Source: Brachionus manjavacas (taxonomy: Eukaryota > Rotifera > Eurotatoria > Ploima > Brachionidae). From it: 64,000 nt of DNA. Location of the stretch: positions 1,426,001-1,490,000 of the forward strand of contig JAHQIY010000014.1 in NCBI GenBank assembly GCA_019054805.1. Reading direction: 5' to 3'. This document shows, piece after piece, positions 37,147 through 48,500 of this stretch. The position numbers and the translations under genes were made by a program. Every line of letters starts with the position of its first letter. The first letter of the stretch is position 1. The notes beneath the pieces were generated by a model that made no database searches, was not told the DNA's origin, and saw only the letters and a program-made list of their open reading frames with translations.

Positions 37147-37668
37147 TATTTTGGGATATAGAAAATAATTGGATTTTTTTTGCTAACACAACCCAATGAT
37201 AGAAAAACTCTTTTTGGAATAGAATTTTCTGCAAATTATGTTTGGGTTACCACTAATAGCATATTATGTGGATATCATGGATATCCTAATAATACTAGAG
37301 AAATGGATAATATCTTTCAATTTCTTCTATATCCAAGTTACAATACTAATCCCCCAAGACAAGTTCCTTTAGGACACATTGGTCTTTGGATCAATGGAGT
37401 TAGTGCATTTAATGCAGATGATGAAATGACTTACAACAATTTGGGAGTATGGAAAAGAAATGCTTATATTTGGGAAGGGATCTCTTCTGATTCATGTAAA
37501 CATCATCCAAATAGAAAAATAAGAATTTCATATGCACTTTTTAATCATCACCTTCCACAACATATTCCATTTCTAATGAAACTTCCTCGACTTCTTCAAA
37601 TCTTCGATTTCTTCTGCAATTTAATTTACAACATCAAAATTAATCTCAATCAAAAATTTAGTCTATAA
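37147..37668 (+). pseudogene. YHYH-domain protein remnant, copy 1
   Basis: Encodes FSANYVWVTTNS, then PRQVPLGHIGLWINGVSAFNADDEMTYNNLGVWKRNAYIWEGIS and DSCK. This is the N-terminal part of a YHYH-domain protein, the same blocks as in copy 3 at 56150. After DSC the expected GHPDxxxxYHYH segment is replaced by unrelated residues and the frame ends at 37668 without the GFAFDGFPIYGP block. It starts without a proper Met or signal peptide. It is therefore truncated at both ends. The family's biochemical function is not established. Confidence 0.75.
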
Positions 37669-37888
37669 TCATATTAATTGTAAAAAATAAGAATTTATTT
37701 TGAAACCTATTGACAATGAATAGGAGTTATCTGCTTTATGAAATATAAAATTTTTGTTATAAAAACAGGACGAATCTTTTTTTAAAAGTTTATTATTTTT
37801 AAACTGGTCAATTAAACACTAAAATAGAATTCTCAAATTTTTCAAAATATCCTTTAAGAAATTTCAAATGATCTAAAAATAAATCTAA

Positions 37889-38905
37889 TTAAAGATTTTT
37901 TCTTATTAAATCTTCTAATTTGATAGCATCAGCGGCAAATTTTCGAATGCCTTCACTCAACTTGTCCGATGCCATTTCGTCTTCATTGTGCATGTATCTA
38001 AATTTGGCTTCATTTAGACTTATTTTCTCATCGCCAACTTGTTTGGCTGTTTCTGCATTCAAATAGACATTAGGCTCACCGGGTAAATTGGACAACTCTT
38101 CGAGTAAAGACGGACTAATGGTTAACAAGTCACAACCACATAAGGCTTGAATTTCTTTTATGTTTCTAAATGAAGCGCCCATAACTTGAGTTTTGTATCC
38201 ATTCTTTTTGTAATAATTATAAATTTTTGTGACACTCTTGACCCCTGGATCCTCTAGCAGATCAAATTCTTTGATGCCTTTCTTTTGCACATGCCAGTCA
38301 TAAATACGGCCAACAAAAGGACTAATCAAGGTGACACCAGCTTCAGCGCATGCAACAGCTTGAGCAAACGAGAATAGAAGTGTTAAGTTACAGTGGATTC
38401 CGTGTTTTTCCTCTAATTCTTTGGCAGCTTGGATTCCCTCCCATGTTGAAGACAATTTTATCAAAATTCTTTCCTTAGAGACACCTGCTTGCTCGTATAA
38501 TTTGATAAAATTCAATGCTTTTTGAATTTGAGTCTCTTTGTCAAATGAAAGTCTGGCGTCAACTTCAGTGCTTACTCGGCCAGGCACTATTTTCAATATT
38601 TCAAGACCGAATAGGACAAACAATTTTTCCGAAGCAAGTGAAACCTGTTCATCAACATTGCTAAATTTTTTAATAATTTTATTTAAGTAAAAAATTATTC
38701 TTTTAATTTTTTACCTTGAATTTTTCTTGCCATATTCAATAGCTTGCTCTAGTAAGTGTTTATATTGAGGTTGTTGTGTCGCAGCTAGTAAGAGGGACGG
38801 GTTGGTGGTGGCATCGGTCGGCTTATATTTTTTCATAGCCTCAAAGTCACCCGTGTCCGCCACCACAACAGTATTTTGTTTGAATTTTTCCAAAAAGTTA
38901 GTCAT
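37889..38905 (-). CDS. TALDO1: Transaldolase (2 exons)
   Basis: A cytosolic enzyme of the non-oxidative pentose phosphate pathway that moves a dihydroxyacetone unit between sugar phosphates. Exons 38715-38905 and 37889-38660 join across a 54-bp intron to give 320 residues, against about 337 in human. Motifs are [14 protein letters not shown] with [10 protein letters not shown], then [14 protein letters not shown] and the Schiff-base lysine in [15 protein letters not shown]. After these come [36 protein letters not shown] and the C-terminal [12 protein letters not shown] helix. The start Met precedes [10 protein letters not shown], typical for the family. All catalytic residues (Asp, Lys, Glu) are visible. 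It stands alone between a YHYH remnant and tRNA-Lys, with no operon-like context. Confidence 0.97.
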
Positions 38906-39210
38906 CTTTAATTTAGGCTTATTAACCTGGAAACTTGGAGAATTTCTATTTTTATTTTAAACTTAATTTAGAAATTTTCTAAATTTATATGCTAAAATAT
39001 TTTGATGTAGCAAAATTAATGTAATTTTGGTGTACAGCCATGTCATGATTAGTAGCATTTTTTCTCCGAATTTTTGCAAAAATTTTATTTTTTTTCAAAT
39101 GTAATTTGTTTTTTCACAAGTTTAAGATAATATTTAGCCAAGCAATCTTTTTTGAACCAAAAATCAAAATGCTGATGAATCTAAAAAATAGAACCATTAA
39201 ATGAAGACAA
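38906..39210. other. Spacer transaldolase / tRNA-Lys
   Basis: About 300 bp of AT-rich sequence holding the upstream regions of both genes. No motif stands out. Confidence 0.45.
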
Positions 39211-39283
39211 GCCCGGTTAGCTCAGTCGGTAGAGCGTGAGACTTTTAATCTCAAGGCCAAGGGTTCGAGCCCCTTATCGGGCG
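39211..39283 (+). tRNA. tRNA-Lys (anticodon UUU)
   Basis: A full 73-nt cloverleaf. The acceptor strands are GCCCGGT and ATCGGGC (one G-T pair), with discriminator G. The D arm contains AGCTCAGTCGGTAGAGC. The anticodon arm TGAGA-CTTTTAA-TCTCA gives anticodon TTT, and the T arm is AGGGTTCGAGCCCCT-like. The internal A and B boxes of RNA polymerase III promoters are intact. A run of eight T residues starting at 39286 is the expected terminator. No CCA is encoded, as in eukaryotes, and there is no intron. Confidence 0.97.
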
Positions 39284-39285
39284 AA

Positions 39286-39293
39286 TTTTTTTT
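39286..39293 (+). terminator. Pol III oligo-T terminator of tRNA-Lys
   Basis: Eight T residues begin two bases after the tRNA 3' end, the standard RNA polymerase III stop signal. Confidence 0.75.
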
Positions 39294-39987
39294 CATAAAA
39301 AATCAAAAATGCTTTGTCATCATTTTTGAAATTTTATTTGAAAAAAGAGAAAAAATTTAAATTCAATTTTTTAACATTTAATCATCCTTTTTATTCATAG
39401 ATTAATACTTGTAGAGGTTATTATCTTTTTACCATTCTTAAAGTAAAAAGCTCCTTTCTTTTGAAATAAATGAAATTTGATTTGCTTTTAAAATTTCCGG
39501 TAAAATTAGAAGAATATAAAAAAAGCGGAAATAAATTGGACAATTATGAATTAGTTTTTTTAAGCTTAAATCTAGTTTAGATAATTTTATTAAAATTTTG
39601 GTTATTTACACTTAATTTAAATTTTCAAATTAATTTTTTTTAATAATTAGAAAAGAATTTTAAGATTCTAATTTCCACAAATATATATGCAAAATTACTT
39701 TTCAGATATACAAAAGTTGAATTGGAGAAAAATCTTCGTAATGTTAAAAGATTTTTATATGTGGTAACAAGGACTTTAAGTTTTGCCTCTCAAATGATTT
39801 AAGACAACTTTGTTTTTGTGTACTTTTTATGAAATAACAAAGTTGTTTAAAAGTCACAAGGCTCAAGTTATTTAATTCTTGAAAAAAAAAATGTCTAAAT
39901 CCGAACATTTTTTATTTCAAAAGTCCAAGTCGGGGCTTTAAAATTTTGAATACTGATGAAGAATTTTGAAGCCTTTTATGCTAAAAT
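39294..39987. other. AT-rich spacer
   Basis: No gene or repeat is identified between the tRNA and the palindrome at 39988. Confidence 0.45.
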
Positions 39988-40046
39988 TGCAAGAAAATTC
40001 TGAAATATGGCAAAAGCCTTTTGCCATATTTCAGAATTTTCTTGCA
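39988..40046. repeat. 59-bp near-perfect palindrome
   Basis: The 29-bp arms 39988-40016 and 40018-40046 are exact reverse complements around a single central base. Sequence similarity stops sharply at both outer ends. Directly to the right are three copies of an actcgga motif and then Ty3/gypsy reverse-transcriptase sequence, so the palindrome marks the edge of the element fragment. Confidence 0.95.
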
Positions 40047-40948
40047 CTCGGAACACTCGGAAAACACTCGGAGTGTTTTGTTTTCATTCAAGATGATGCC
40101 TTATGGACTCTGTAACGCCGGGACAACATTTCAAAGAATAATGGAATTAGTATTTACCTATTTGGAGAATTCAACAGCACATATAGACGATATCTTAACT
40201 CTCTCAAAAACGTTCGAGCAACACCTTTCCTATTTAGAAAAATTGTTCAAAAGACTCGTATAAGCAAACTTAAAGGTAAAAACATCGAAGTCTAAAATAG
40301 CAAGTTCTGAGTTACAAGATTGGCATGAGTATTTACGAGAATCATGTTGAGGCGATTCGCAAATACCCGAGACCAACTAACTCTAATAAAGTTAAAGAAT
40401 TTGTTGGCATTAAACAACTTAACGAAAAAGAATATTAGATTCAAATGGAGTAAAGAATGTGAGAATGCTTTCACTATACTAATCAATCTCTTGTGCGATA
40501 CAAAAATATTGACATTTCCGAGAAATCAATTCATAATTACAACCGATGTGTCGAATGTAGGAATCGGGGCGGTATTAAGTCAAAAAGACAAACATGGGAA
40601 CGAACGACCATTTTTTTACGCAAGTTGATCACTAATAAGCTTTATTAAGCTGGACGTAATTACAGCAAAATTGAGAGAGAATTGTTGGGAATAATTTATG
40701 CAGTTGAAAAATTCAAGTTCCATTTCTTCAGCACTGAATTTGTCATTTATACAGATCATAATCCTTTAACCTATTTAAAAAACATCACGCTATCATCAGC
40801 AAGATTAACGAGATGGCGTTTAAAACTAGCAGAATACAATTTTAAAATCATTTACAAGAAAGGAAAACAAAAAACAAATGCAGATGTATCATCAAGAATT
40901 GAGGGACAATATGAATACGTCGGAAAAGAGGATATAAAAGTTTCTTAA
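40047..40948 (+). mobile_element. Ty3/gypsy retrotransposon pol fragment (RT and RNase H)
   Basis: Fragments of pol in shifting frames. The RT part has FSFKMMPYGLCNAGTTFQRIM and then HIDDIL in place of the catalytic YxDD. A connection segment follows (FTILINLLCDTKILTFP). The RNase H part reads ITTDVSNVGIGAVLSQKD and, further on, LLGIIYAVEKFKFHFF and FVIYTDHNPLTYL. Several frameshifts and stops lie between (for example after FKRLV at 40263 and around 40630). No LTRs, integrase or gag are seen. It is a dead internal fragment. Confidence 0.85.
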
Positions 40949-41791
40949 GATTCGAGTTTTTTTTCAGAACTCTGGATGACTTCTGTAGTCTTTCTTTCGT
41001 TTAACGAGAGACTAAAATTAAGTCGCTCGGATATAAAGTAAAAAGAAAAAGTTAATTTTAATTTTTATATACTTTATTTCAAATACAAGCTATTGTATAA
41101 ATACAAAATTTAAGTTATATATACATCAAAAAATTAAACAAATACATGAAGTATTATTCTTCAACTTTTTAAAAACATAAAATTTAAAAATCATTTAAAA
41201 TGTAAGGATACATCTTCATTACCAAAGTATAAATTTTTTGATAAAAAGCCTATTCTAGCAAATTATTTTTAAATTTAAAGTCCAGATTTTTTTTTTGACT
41301 TTTAAACAACTCTGTGAAATAAAAAGTGTTTTTGATTAATGAATTAAGCCAATACTAATTATTTTAAATAAAAATAAAATAAAATTAGAACGCTTAAATT
41401 TTACTTCATTTATTTGAATTTTTTTTTAATTTTTTTGTTTTAAATTAATTTCCTGATGAATGTTTAATATTTTGAAATATTTTTTAATTTTATAAAAACC
41501 AGGGAAAACTTAATTATGGACAAGTTTAGAATTGCTGATCACATTTTTCATTTAGGTTTTTAATTAATTTAATACGATTAGTGATAATTTTAAACAATCA
41601 ATAGTAAATAAAATATTTAAAATATATAATAGAATAAAATGCTTTTTTAGAATATCTTATAAATAAAAAAAAGATCATATTTTTATTGTAACAGATGCTT
41701 AAAGAAGAATTTTCATATGGGGAGAACAAAATAAAATGTGTTTCATTTGATTAATTTTAAACAAATTTTGCAATATATTTAATTGATTTAA
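40949..41791. other. AT-rich spacer
   Basis: No supported gene. AT-rich, between the gypsy fragment and the next LINE tail. Confidence 0.45.
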
Positions 41792-42285
41792 ATCATAAAA
41801 GAGCTATTAAACGATGAGAATGACAGAGATTATATTAGTAATACTCTTGATTTACTAAATGAAATAGAGTATGAGAGCAGGATGGAACTGATAGGTAAAT
41901 GTAAATATTATGGGTATGTTACTCAGTTGGAATTTGAGACATCCAAGAAAAATAACATAGTTTTTGAAAAACTAAAAAAAGTGTTCAATAAGCAGGAGCG
42001 CCAAACAGAGAGCATTTATGGTCTTTTAAGATACGATAGGATAAATTAAACATGGAATTTCTATGTTATTATTTTACTCTAATTTGAATGTCTGAAAATA
42101 ATTGAACTATTTTTTTTTTTTTACTTAATTTTATTCATTTTTACTGATTTATTCAATTTTTTTTTTTTTAATTTTTTATCTGAGAAATTTTAAAAATACA
42201 ACGCCACCTTATTTTACGGGGCGTTGAGCAAGTGGTCGAATGATGGCCTCAGCCTAAGAGCATAATAAATAAATAAATAATAATA
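41792..42285 (+). mobile_element. Truncated LINE: last ORF codons, UTR and tail
   Basis: An open stretch of about 85 codons (ELLNDENDRDYISNTLDLLNE and onward to YGLLRYDRIN) ends at about 42049 in good codon context. It is followed by a T-rich UTR, a stem with arms CAACGCC and GGCGTTG (about 42200-42230) and a TAAATAAATAAA tail near 42268. The architecture is that of a LINE 3' end. The peptide itself is not one I recognise; it could be the C-terminus of ORF2 or of a separate ORF. Confidence 0.5.
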
Positions 42286-42410
42286 AATTAATTGATTTAA
42301 ATAGTTAGAAAATTTAGCTGTTCTCAGTTTTACTAGCAGAAAGAGGCCATCTGGAACACCTTTTCTAACCTTTTCAAACATGTCCTCCAATTATTTTAAT
42401 ATTAATAAAT

Positions 42411-43760
42411 ATGTTTATTAGTTACCTCATGCTAAAAAAAGATTCAACAAAGAGAAATGCTGATCTTAACAATATTCGCCCCGTTTCAATCTCTAATTGT
42501 TTGGCTCAAATCTTTGAAAAACTTTTTTTTTTAAACTCCCCAGACCTACTCAAGATACAGTACCAACCAGTTTGGTTTCAGAAAAAAAATGTCTTGTAAT
42601 CACACGGTTTTTGTGGTAAAAGAATCAATTTTAAATTATGTCCGAAAAAAAGTCTGGCTGAAAAATAGCCTCGCTTGATGCTGAAAAAGCATTTGATAAG
42701 TTACGGAGGGATGGTCTATTTTTTAAGCTTTTACCAAAAATAAATAAATGTTTCTGAATTTTATTGAAAAAGTATTATGATTCTGCAAATGCTGTAATCT
42801 CATTTTTCAAAAAATTTTTCTCTATGAATTTTCCTATCCAAAGTGGTGTTAAGCAGGGTGGAATCTTATCTCCATTCTTGTTTAATATATTTATTGATGA
42901 TTTAATTAATGAATGTTTAAGTAAAAATATCGGAGCTATGTATAAAAAGTTGAATGTAAGCAATATTGTTTATGCTGACGACTTAATACTAATCAGCCCA
43001 ATTGACTCTCATCTACAGTCTTTACTAAATATTTGTACAGACTTGGAGTCAAATTGGAATATGAAATTTAACCCTCTAAAATCCAATATAGTTGAATTCA
43101 CAATCAACTACTCGAAACAGAATTTTTCATTAATAATCAAGAGTTGAAAAAGGTTGATAGCATAGACTACCTTGGAGTTACAATCAGCTCTAGTCTCGAC
43201 TTCGATGTTACAGCTACAGAAAAGTTCAAAAAAGTTCAAAAAAAATTCTTTTCTATTTCCTACCTAGGTATGGAGCAAAAAAGTATAAGCCCAGATCTTA
43301 AATCTTTTATTTATAAAACCTACTGTCTTTCTAAATTTACTTATGGGCTAGGCATCTCAACTCTAAAAGTAGAAACTTTAAATTTCTTAAATACCTCACA
43401 GAACAACCTTATTAGAGCCATGTTAGGCTTGAACTATAGTTATCACATCTCTAATATTCTCAAGATTTTGGAAATTTTCAACTTTGAGCAACTCTATGCT
43501 TTTTCTAAACTCTCTTTTATCAGCAATCTTAAATATAATAGCCTCGCATCTTATATTTTTGAGTGTATGTGTCTCAACTTTCAATCATCTCCTAAATGTA
43601 CAATTAAATCCTTTGAACAAAATATTTACTTCAGTCAGAATTGAAAAAGGGACTTAACTCCAGCGATGGTTTATCAGATTCCATCGAATTGTGTCTTAAC
43701 TATGTAAAGTCTACGATCTTTAAAAATCTCCTTAAAAACCTTATCAGGTCTTCCTGATTA
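42411..43760 (+). mobile_element. LINE reverse transcriptase, degenerate
   Basis: Parts of an ORF2 reverse transcriptase in several frames: ADLNNIRPVSISNCLAQIFEKL, then SLDAEKAFDKL, then FPIQSGVKQGGILSPFLFNIFIDDL. The intact catalytic block is VYADDLILISP. Then come KVDSIDYLGVTISS and the thumb/C-terminal region to LIRS before 43760. Frameshifts occur near 42600-42680 and 43143, and there is an in-frame stop in the finger region (about 42756). The catalytic motif is intact but the frame is broken, so this copy is inactive. It is 5'-truncated, with no endonuclease. Confidence 0.88.
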
Positions 43761-43869
43761 AAGACTTGTTTTTTTTCTTTTTGGTCCTCTGTGCATGATT
43801 TAGCATTCTTTGAAGAATCTTTATTTCTGATATTTTTTTTACGGGTATAATATTCTTAAATAACAATAA

Positions 43870-44523
43870 AATGCAATTTAAAAACTAAAATACTGAATTA
43901 GGAACAAAATTAAAACATTTTAGTTTTTTTTTGTAATTAATGTCAATTACATTTGAATTGATCACTATTTTAATTTAGAAATACATTATTGATTGAAATG
44001 AAACTCTTATACAATAAAAAAAACCTAAATTATTTATTAATTAATCCTATAATGTTCAAAAAAATTGCCACTTTGAAATTTTTTATCTTTCATTTTTTGT
44101 TTATAAAATTAACACTTTTGATTTTATTTTTATATAAACCAATGTAGCCTTATCTCTAGTTCGATATAGTTAATCAAATAAATAAATAAATGAATTTTTA
44201 AAATAACTCGGGAATTAAAAAAAAATTCCTGTAATTGAAGAAATTCCAAATAACATATCTCAAGATCAGGCCTTTGAAGCTAATACTAAAGGAAAAACTA
44301 GAGGAAAAGGTAAAAGTTATTTTCCTTTCTGCAGTTTTTGCTCCTTGGAGGATGCTAAAAAATGCCTCGATAGAGAATTTAATTTTTTTGTCCTTAAAAA
44401 ATATATTCTGTTTTTATTTTTATTTTTTTGTTCCATTTAGATAATTAGTACTTTATATTTCTAATAAAAAGTAATGAATAAAAAATTTTGTTCCAAATTC
44501 AGTATTTTAGTTTTTTTTTGCAT
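43870..44523. mobile_element. Element with about 40-bp terminal inverted repeats
   Basis: The left arm 43870-43910 contains ACTAAAATACTGAATTAGGA and continues to acaaaatt. The right arm 44483-44523, reverse-complemented, contains ACTAAAATACTGAATTTGGA and the same continuation. Inside, a plus-strand stretch at 44216-44440 reads IPVIEEIPNNISQDQAFE, then TRGKGKSYFPFCSFCSLEDA. This could be a scrap of a transposase-associated protein. A LINE-like AAATA tail at 44176-44196 is also inside. Superfamily is uncertain. Confidence 0.45.
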
Positions 44524-44591
44524 AAAATAAACACAGGTAATAATTATATGCCTTTTTTTTTATTGTATTTGGTATCTTTAATTTTTTACTT

Positions 44592-44632
44592 CTCCTTAAA
44601 GGAGGTAAATTATAAATAAATAATAATAAGTG
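44592..44632 (+). repeat. LINE 3' end: hairpin plus AATAA tail
   Basis: The palindrome CTCCTTAAAGGAG (44592-44604) is followed by a TAAATAAATAATAATAA tail. It is nearly identical to the minus-strand end at 11695-11724. Confidence 0.5.
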
Positions 44633-45028
44633 CTTTTTGTGAAATCTAGCGAAAGTAAATTTGTTCATTGTTAAAATGGTTTAGTTATTCAAGATCTAAT
44701 TTAGATTCAAGAGTTAATAAATCATTTAATTTTAATCATTTTTTTCTATTCAATAACTATTTTTTTGATACTTAACTAAATAAATAAATAAAATTTAAAA
44801 AAAAATTAAAATTATTATTATTGAAATTTTATTTTCCAAAAAAAATCATTTAATCCAAGATTAAATATTACCAGCCCCAGAAACTAAGACACGTTTTTGA
44901 ATCAAGCACCCAAATTAATCTTGCCCATGTCTTAATTTGTGGTGCTGCGTAATCCAACGAGGGAATACGGTAGTTTGACTGAATTTTTATTTGATCAATA
45001 TGATGAATTTTCATTATAAAAAGTGGTA

Positions 45029-45500
45029 TCAGTGGCTACCACTTTTTATCAGTGGCAGGGGTATCAATGTTTTTCCCGAATTGGGTCCGGCGTTACCTGG
45101 AAAATATATCCTGGTAATATTTCGTCTGTTGTAAGGACTAACAAAAGAAGTATAAATAGGAGTTAAAGAGGAATCAGTGGAAATAAAGTAATCAAAAATA
45201 CCATTGGGATATTCTAGCGTTTTGCAATATCTTCCATTATATTCATCTAAATCACCATAACCAGCCTGATATTCATTCTGTTCTATAAAACTTGACAAAG
45301 CATATTGAGGAATTGAAGGTCCATTATATATTTGATCAAGAAAAGTTCCATCAGGAAGACTAGTTCTATCTGTAATACTTCTTATTATGTAGCTAGCCTC
45401 TATTCTTTTGATTGATCAGCTAGAATCATGGGGAGAAAAATATCCATAGAGACAGTAAATTGGAAAACCATCAAACGGTACCCTAAAGAAATTGAATAAT
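45029..45500 (-). pseudogene. YHYH-domain protein remnant, copy 2
   Basis: The minus strand carries the C-terminal half of the family: VPFDGFPIYCLYGYF, then SIKRIEASY, TDRTSLPDGTF, SSFIEQNEYQAGYGDLDEYN and GNAGPNSGK, ending at 45029. The frame is open except for one TGA (near 45418) where copy 3 has a Ser codon. An acceptor-like TTTCTTTAG precedes VPFDG at about 45481, so it may once have been a separate exon. The N-terminal half with the HP..YHYH block is not found upstream. It is a better preserved partner of copies 1 and 3. Confidence 0.75.
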
Positions 45501-48500
45501 GGCTTTTCAAATTGAAAATTAAAATTTATGCTGAAAAGGCATCGCCTGAGCCACCCAATTTTCAAACACCTAGTACATATCATTCCTTATTTCGATTCAG
45601 AAGTAAAATATAGAATTTTGAATTAAAGCAGTGTAATTCTACAATTAAAATCAGAATTGTTTAAAAGTCTTCAGTCAAGTCCAACTTTAATTTGGCACTT
45701 TTAATAATAAATACCCAGGTGTGGTATTTCATTGTGGTATTTTTTTTCAAAGACTTTGGAATGATATTGCCAAGTCTTTGAAAGAAACTTTCAATTTTTT
45801 TCATTGTAGTTCAGCTTTCTTTAAATTATATTTAAGAACATTAGAATTTACAGGGAAAATTATTCTAAGAAAAAATCATTAAAATTAAAGTTAAGATTGA
45901 TTTTCAATATTGAAAAATTTGAATTTTCAAAAAAATATCAAGACGACATGCTTATTTTTTGTACTAAATTAAATTTAAAAAGATCATTAAATAAAATTTA
46001 TTTGACAATTCTCATGAAATGAGGATTTCAATTTTTTTATTATTTTAGAAAAGTAAATGAAGATTTTTTTTTAATTTATTAATCGATCATGACGTAAATT
46101 TTTAAAATTTTAAAACTTCCCTTATAATCTGAAAATTATTTTTACAGAGATTACTCCAAAGATGGGAAAAAAATTGAAAGCTTCTTTCAAAAACTTGGCA
46201 AAATCATTCGAACCATTAAAAATTTTCATTTCAAAAAAAATAGTTGCCATGTGAAGATTTATTTGCCTCAAGATTAACTATGATAAATTTAGCTCTTGGC
46301 TTAAAATAAAAATTCATTTGAGAAAAAAGTTTTCGATTGTGTAGACGATTGCTTTATTTATCAAAATGTGATTTTTTTTAATATTCGTTCATAAAAAAAG
46401 TTCCGCCTGGGGTATAAACAATAAAGATTTTAAATTGAAAAAATCTTAATGTACTATTTCCTTTTAAGATTCATGATTTATGAACTTTTTTAAAAATTCA
46501 ATTAAATATTAAACATTTTTATATACTTCATCTTTATTTTATATTTAAAATATTAATAGAAAAAGTTTGGTCGATCTAGCTAAATTCGGTCATTATTTTT
46601 TTCTTTAATTGAAATTTCAAAAAAGCATTTTAGAATACCCGATGAAGCTCCACGAAAAATATTCTAATAGATCTTCTTGGTCGGATAAAGTTTTTAATAT
46701 GGTGCTCAGACTTTCAGTCAGTTTTTTTTATATGAATATTCGAAACAGCCTAAAAGCAGAATACTTTAACAAATTTGCAAAAATAGATCTAAACCATAAC
46801 CTGTTTACTATCAATAAGCATTCTTGATATTTATAAAAATGACCAAAGACATTTGATGCCAAAATTGAATCTAAAAATCTTACAGGTGATAGACGAATAA
46901 TAACTTGAAAAATTACGGGGAGTCAACATATTTTAAAAATTAAAAATTTTCAAAAATTAAATTTTTTTTAACTTATTTGTAAAAAAATATCAAAAAATGA
47001 TCCAGTTTTTCTTAAATTTAACATTTTTTTTTCAAAAAAAGATACATTTAATGTATCGACTGATAGAGCAATTTTTAAGCTTTATGGAAAAATATCTTTT
47101 AAGTTTTTTAATTTCCACTCTGTTTTTACTCAAAAATTACAATGACTCTTTTTTTATGTCAAAAAGGTTTTTTATAATTAGTAGTTTCAACAAATTTAGC
47201 TTTAAATGGGGATTTTATTGTTAAAAGCAGGCTTATTTCTAGAATAACTCAAAGCAAATGTAGCCTAATAAGGTAGAATCCAAAATTTTAAGTTTATTTT
47301 TTCCTATTAAAAACGATTTGAAAATTTTGATTTTGATTTAAAACTTGAAATTATGAGTAAATAATTGAAATTTCATTTTATTAGAAGCTTTTAAAAAATA
47401 ATGCAGTCGTAGTTTCTAGAAATTTGCGTGTAAATTTTTGAGTTTTGTTTATTATTTGTGCGTTAAAATAAAATTAAAGTTTTGTTTATTTTAGATAAAA
47501 TTAATCTAATATATTTTGAGCTTATTTTAAGCAATAATGTTGAAAAATTTGTTATTAAAATATATTAAAATCTCAAATCAGTTGCTATTTATCTTTTGGA
47601 GCAAGTTAAGGCTTATTTTTAGTCTAAAAAATTGAAAAAAAAATCATCAAATTCATAAAGTTATAAAAATTTTTGAATAAATTATCAACCATTATTAAAA
47701 GATAATAACAAACTTCGATTTACATATATTTAAATCAAAAATTTAATTTTTAAATATATTAATTAAAATTTAATTTAATTTCATTTGGCCTGAAATTGAT
47801 ATTCTTTAAATTTTGGCTGCGGAAATTGAAAAATTGAAAAATTAGATTGTTCAAAACAATCTTTTTTTCAATTTTATTCATGACATCGTATTTGATTCAA
47901 ATTGGGGAAAGATTCAAATGAAAATTTTTTAGAATTAAAATGAATATAAAATTACTTATCAAATATTTAAACTAGTTAAAGATTATTTTTATTAAAAATA
48001 GAATTTCAGTTCAAAAAATAATATTTCCGTGTTCTTTTTTATAAAAATGAATTTTTGAGATGTTTTTGCATTAAAGTAAAAAAATAAAAACAAAATCAAT
48101 TTATCAAGATTTTCGAATGAATATTTAAAGAAAATTATTCAAAATTCATGAATTATTTTGTAAATCAATCTCTTCACTTTCAATCATTTTCTCCATAATA
48201 TGAAAAGCATTTATTTAATTGAATTTAATCAAAATTTGTTGCTTTATTTGACCAAATATGTTCAAATAAATAGAACATACTAAATAAATAGATAAATAGA
48301 GATGTAAAATTTTGAAAAAAAATATTTGTTAATTATGAAAAACAAAAATAGTGATTCAATTTTTTATTATGTTTTTTCTAGGTGATACAAGTGCCTCAGA
48401 AATGTGACGAAAAATGTAAATTTAAAAAGATGAAAATAATTTTAGAAAAATCGATTGACTTAAATTTAATTTTTTATTTAATAGCTTGTTTTATTATGAT

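Noticed and set aside
46609-47224. Two plus-strand frames of 72 and 75 codons
   Set aside because: AT-driven composition rich in Phe, Ser, Lys and Asn. I could not link them to any family; the first might be a transposon scrap, but this is unsupported.
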